From Campylobacterota bacterium (GTDB taxonomy: Bacteria > Campylobacterota > Campylobacteria > Campylobacterales > Thiovulaceae): 64,000 nt of DNA. The stretch is taken from positions 1 through 64,000 of the forward strand of contig JASKOM010000006.1 in assembly GCA_030152305.1 (NCBI GenBank). Reading direction: 5' to 3'. The translations under genes were made by a program, and so were the position numbers. The notes below the pieces were generated by a model that saw nothing but the letters and a program-made list of their open reading frames with translations, did no database searches and had not been told where the DNA came from. Below are positions 63,996-64,000 of the stretch, one piece after another (within the stretch, counting starts at the first letter, position 1; every line of letters starts with the position of its first letter).

Positions 63996-64000
63996 TGGAC
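63995..64000 (+). CDS. possible start of a further gene (cut by window end)
   Basis: An ATG overlaps the stop of the small lipoprotein (TAATG), suggesting another coupled gene whose body lies outside the window. Only two codons are visible. Confidence 0.25.

Overview
This 64 kb window is an AT-rich bacterial chromosome segment (roughly 30% G+C by eye) carrying mostly core genes on both strands. Gene content and order point to a Campylobacterota (epsilonproteobacterial) organism: a porCDAB pyruvate:ferredoxin oxidoreductase operon, monomeric isocitrate dehydrogenase with aconitase B, purC-purS-purQ followed by an SH3-type periplasmic protein and plsC, ndk-yceD-rpmF-plsX-fabH, an ArsRS-type two-component system, and rnpM-infB-rbfA-rimP. 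I cannot name the genus. Arginine codon use is unusual: CGA dominates in most housekeeping genes (21 of 27 in icd).

Layout: 0-1.3 kb, a small HTH protein and a phage-type Rha regulator. 1.3-9.1 kb, transketolase, a CvfB-like S1 protein, icd, thiG and an orphan D12 adenine methyltransferase. 9.1-9.6 kb, a decayed stretch with a TPR remnant and a Ser/Gly-rich mini-ORF. 9.6-12.9 kb, porCDAB. 13-18.7 kb, a metallopeptidase with foreign codon use, alaC, efp, an RDD protein, a cytosolic histidine kinase and plsC. 18.6-21.4 kb, purine genes with a PurC-PurS fusion. 21.5-31 kb, envelope proteins, trhP, a Crp-family regulator, and fatty-acid and lipid A genes (fabH, plsX, fabZ, lpxA). 31-35 kb, a Spy-like protein with an ArsRS-type pair, and a short Hcp. 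35-39 kb, a 1272-residue surface protein. 39-44.2 kb, a ComEA-like helix-hairpin-helix protein, queF, a degenerate GGDEF-PilZ protein, a glycosyltransferase, a SiaC-like protein and argD. 44.4-48 kb, DUF58 and acnB. 48-57 kb, a long minus-strand cluster from ftsI to a diguanylate cyclase and a ComEC-like channel. 57-64 kb, ribF, lpxL, rnpM, infB with a 99-bp tandem array, rbfA, rimP and two small lipoproteins.

The most striking signal is not a gene. The octamer GATGAGGT occurs 40 times exactly, against about 1 expected from base composition, 21 on the plus and 19 on the minus strand, about every 1.6 kb. It sits inside unrelated genes in several reading frames, and 21 of the 23 Asp-Glu-Val tripeptides I found are spelled GAT-GAG-GTN although GAA is the usual Glu codon. 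Inverted pairs form terminator-like hairpins between genes. Dispersed, orientation-balanced, tolerated in coding sequence and paired at gene ends is how DNA uptake sequences behave in Neisseria and Haemophilus. The window also carries a ComEC-like channel and a ComEA-like exported DNA-binding domain. I propose an undescribed uptake sequence; a Chi-type or other genome-maintenance word is the main alternative.

Other points of note: the large surface protein has an alien codon profile (23 of 25 Arg are AGA), lacks the octamer, and is packed with bacterial N-glycosylation sequons (26 of 45 NXS/T sites have an acidic residue at -2). IF-2 carries about 6.7 near-identical 33-residue repeats.
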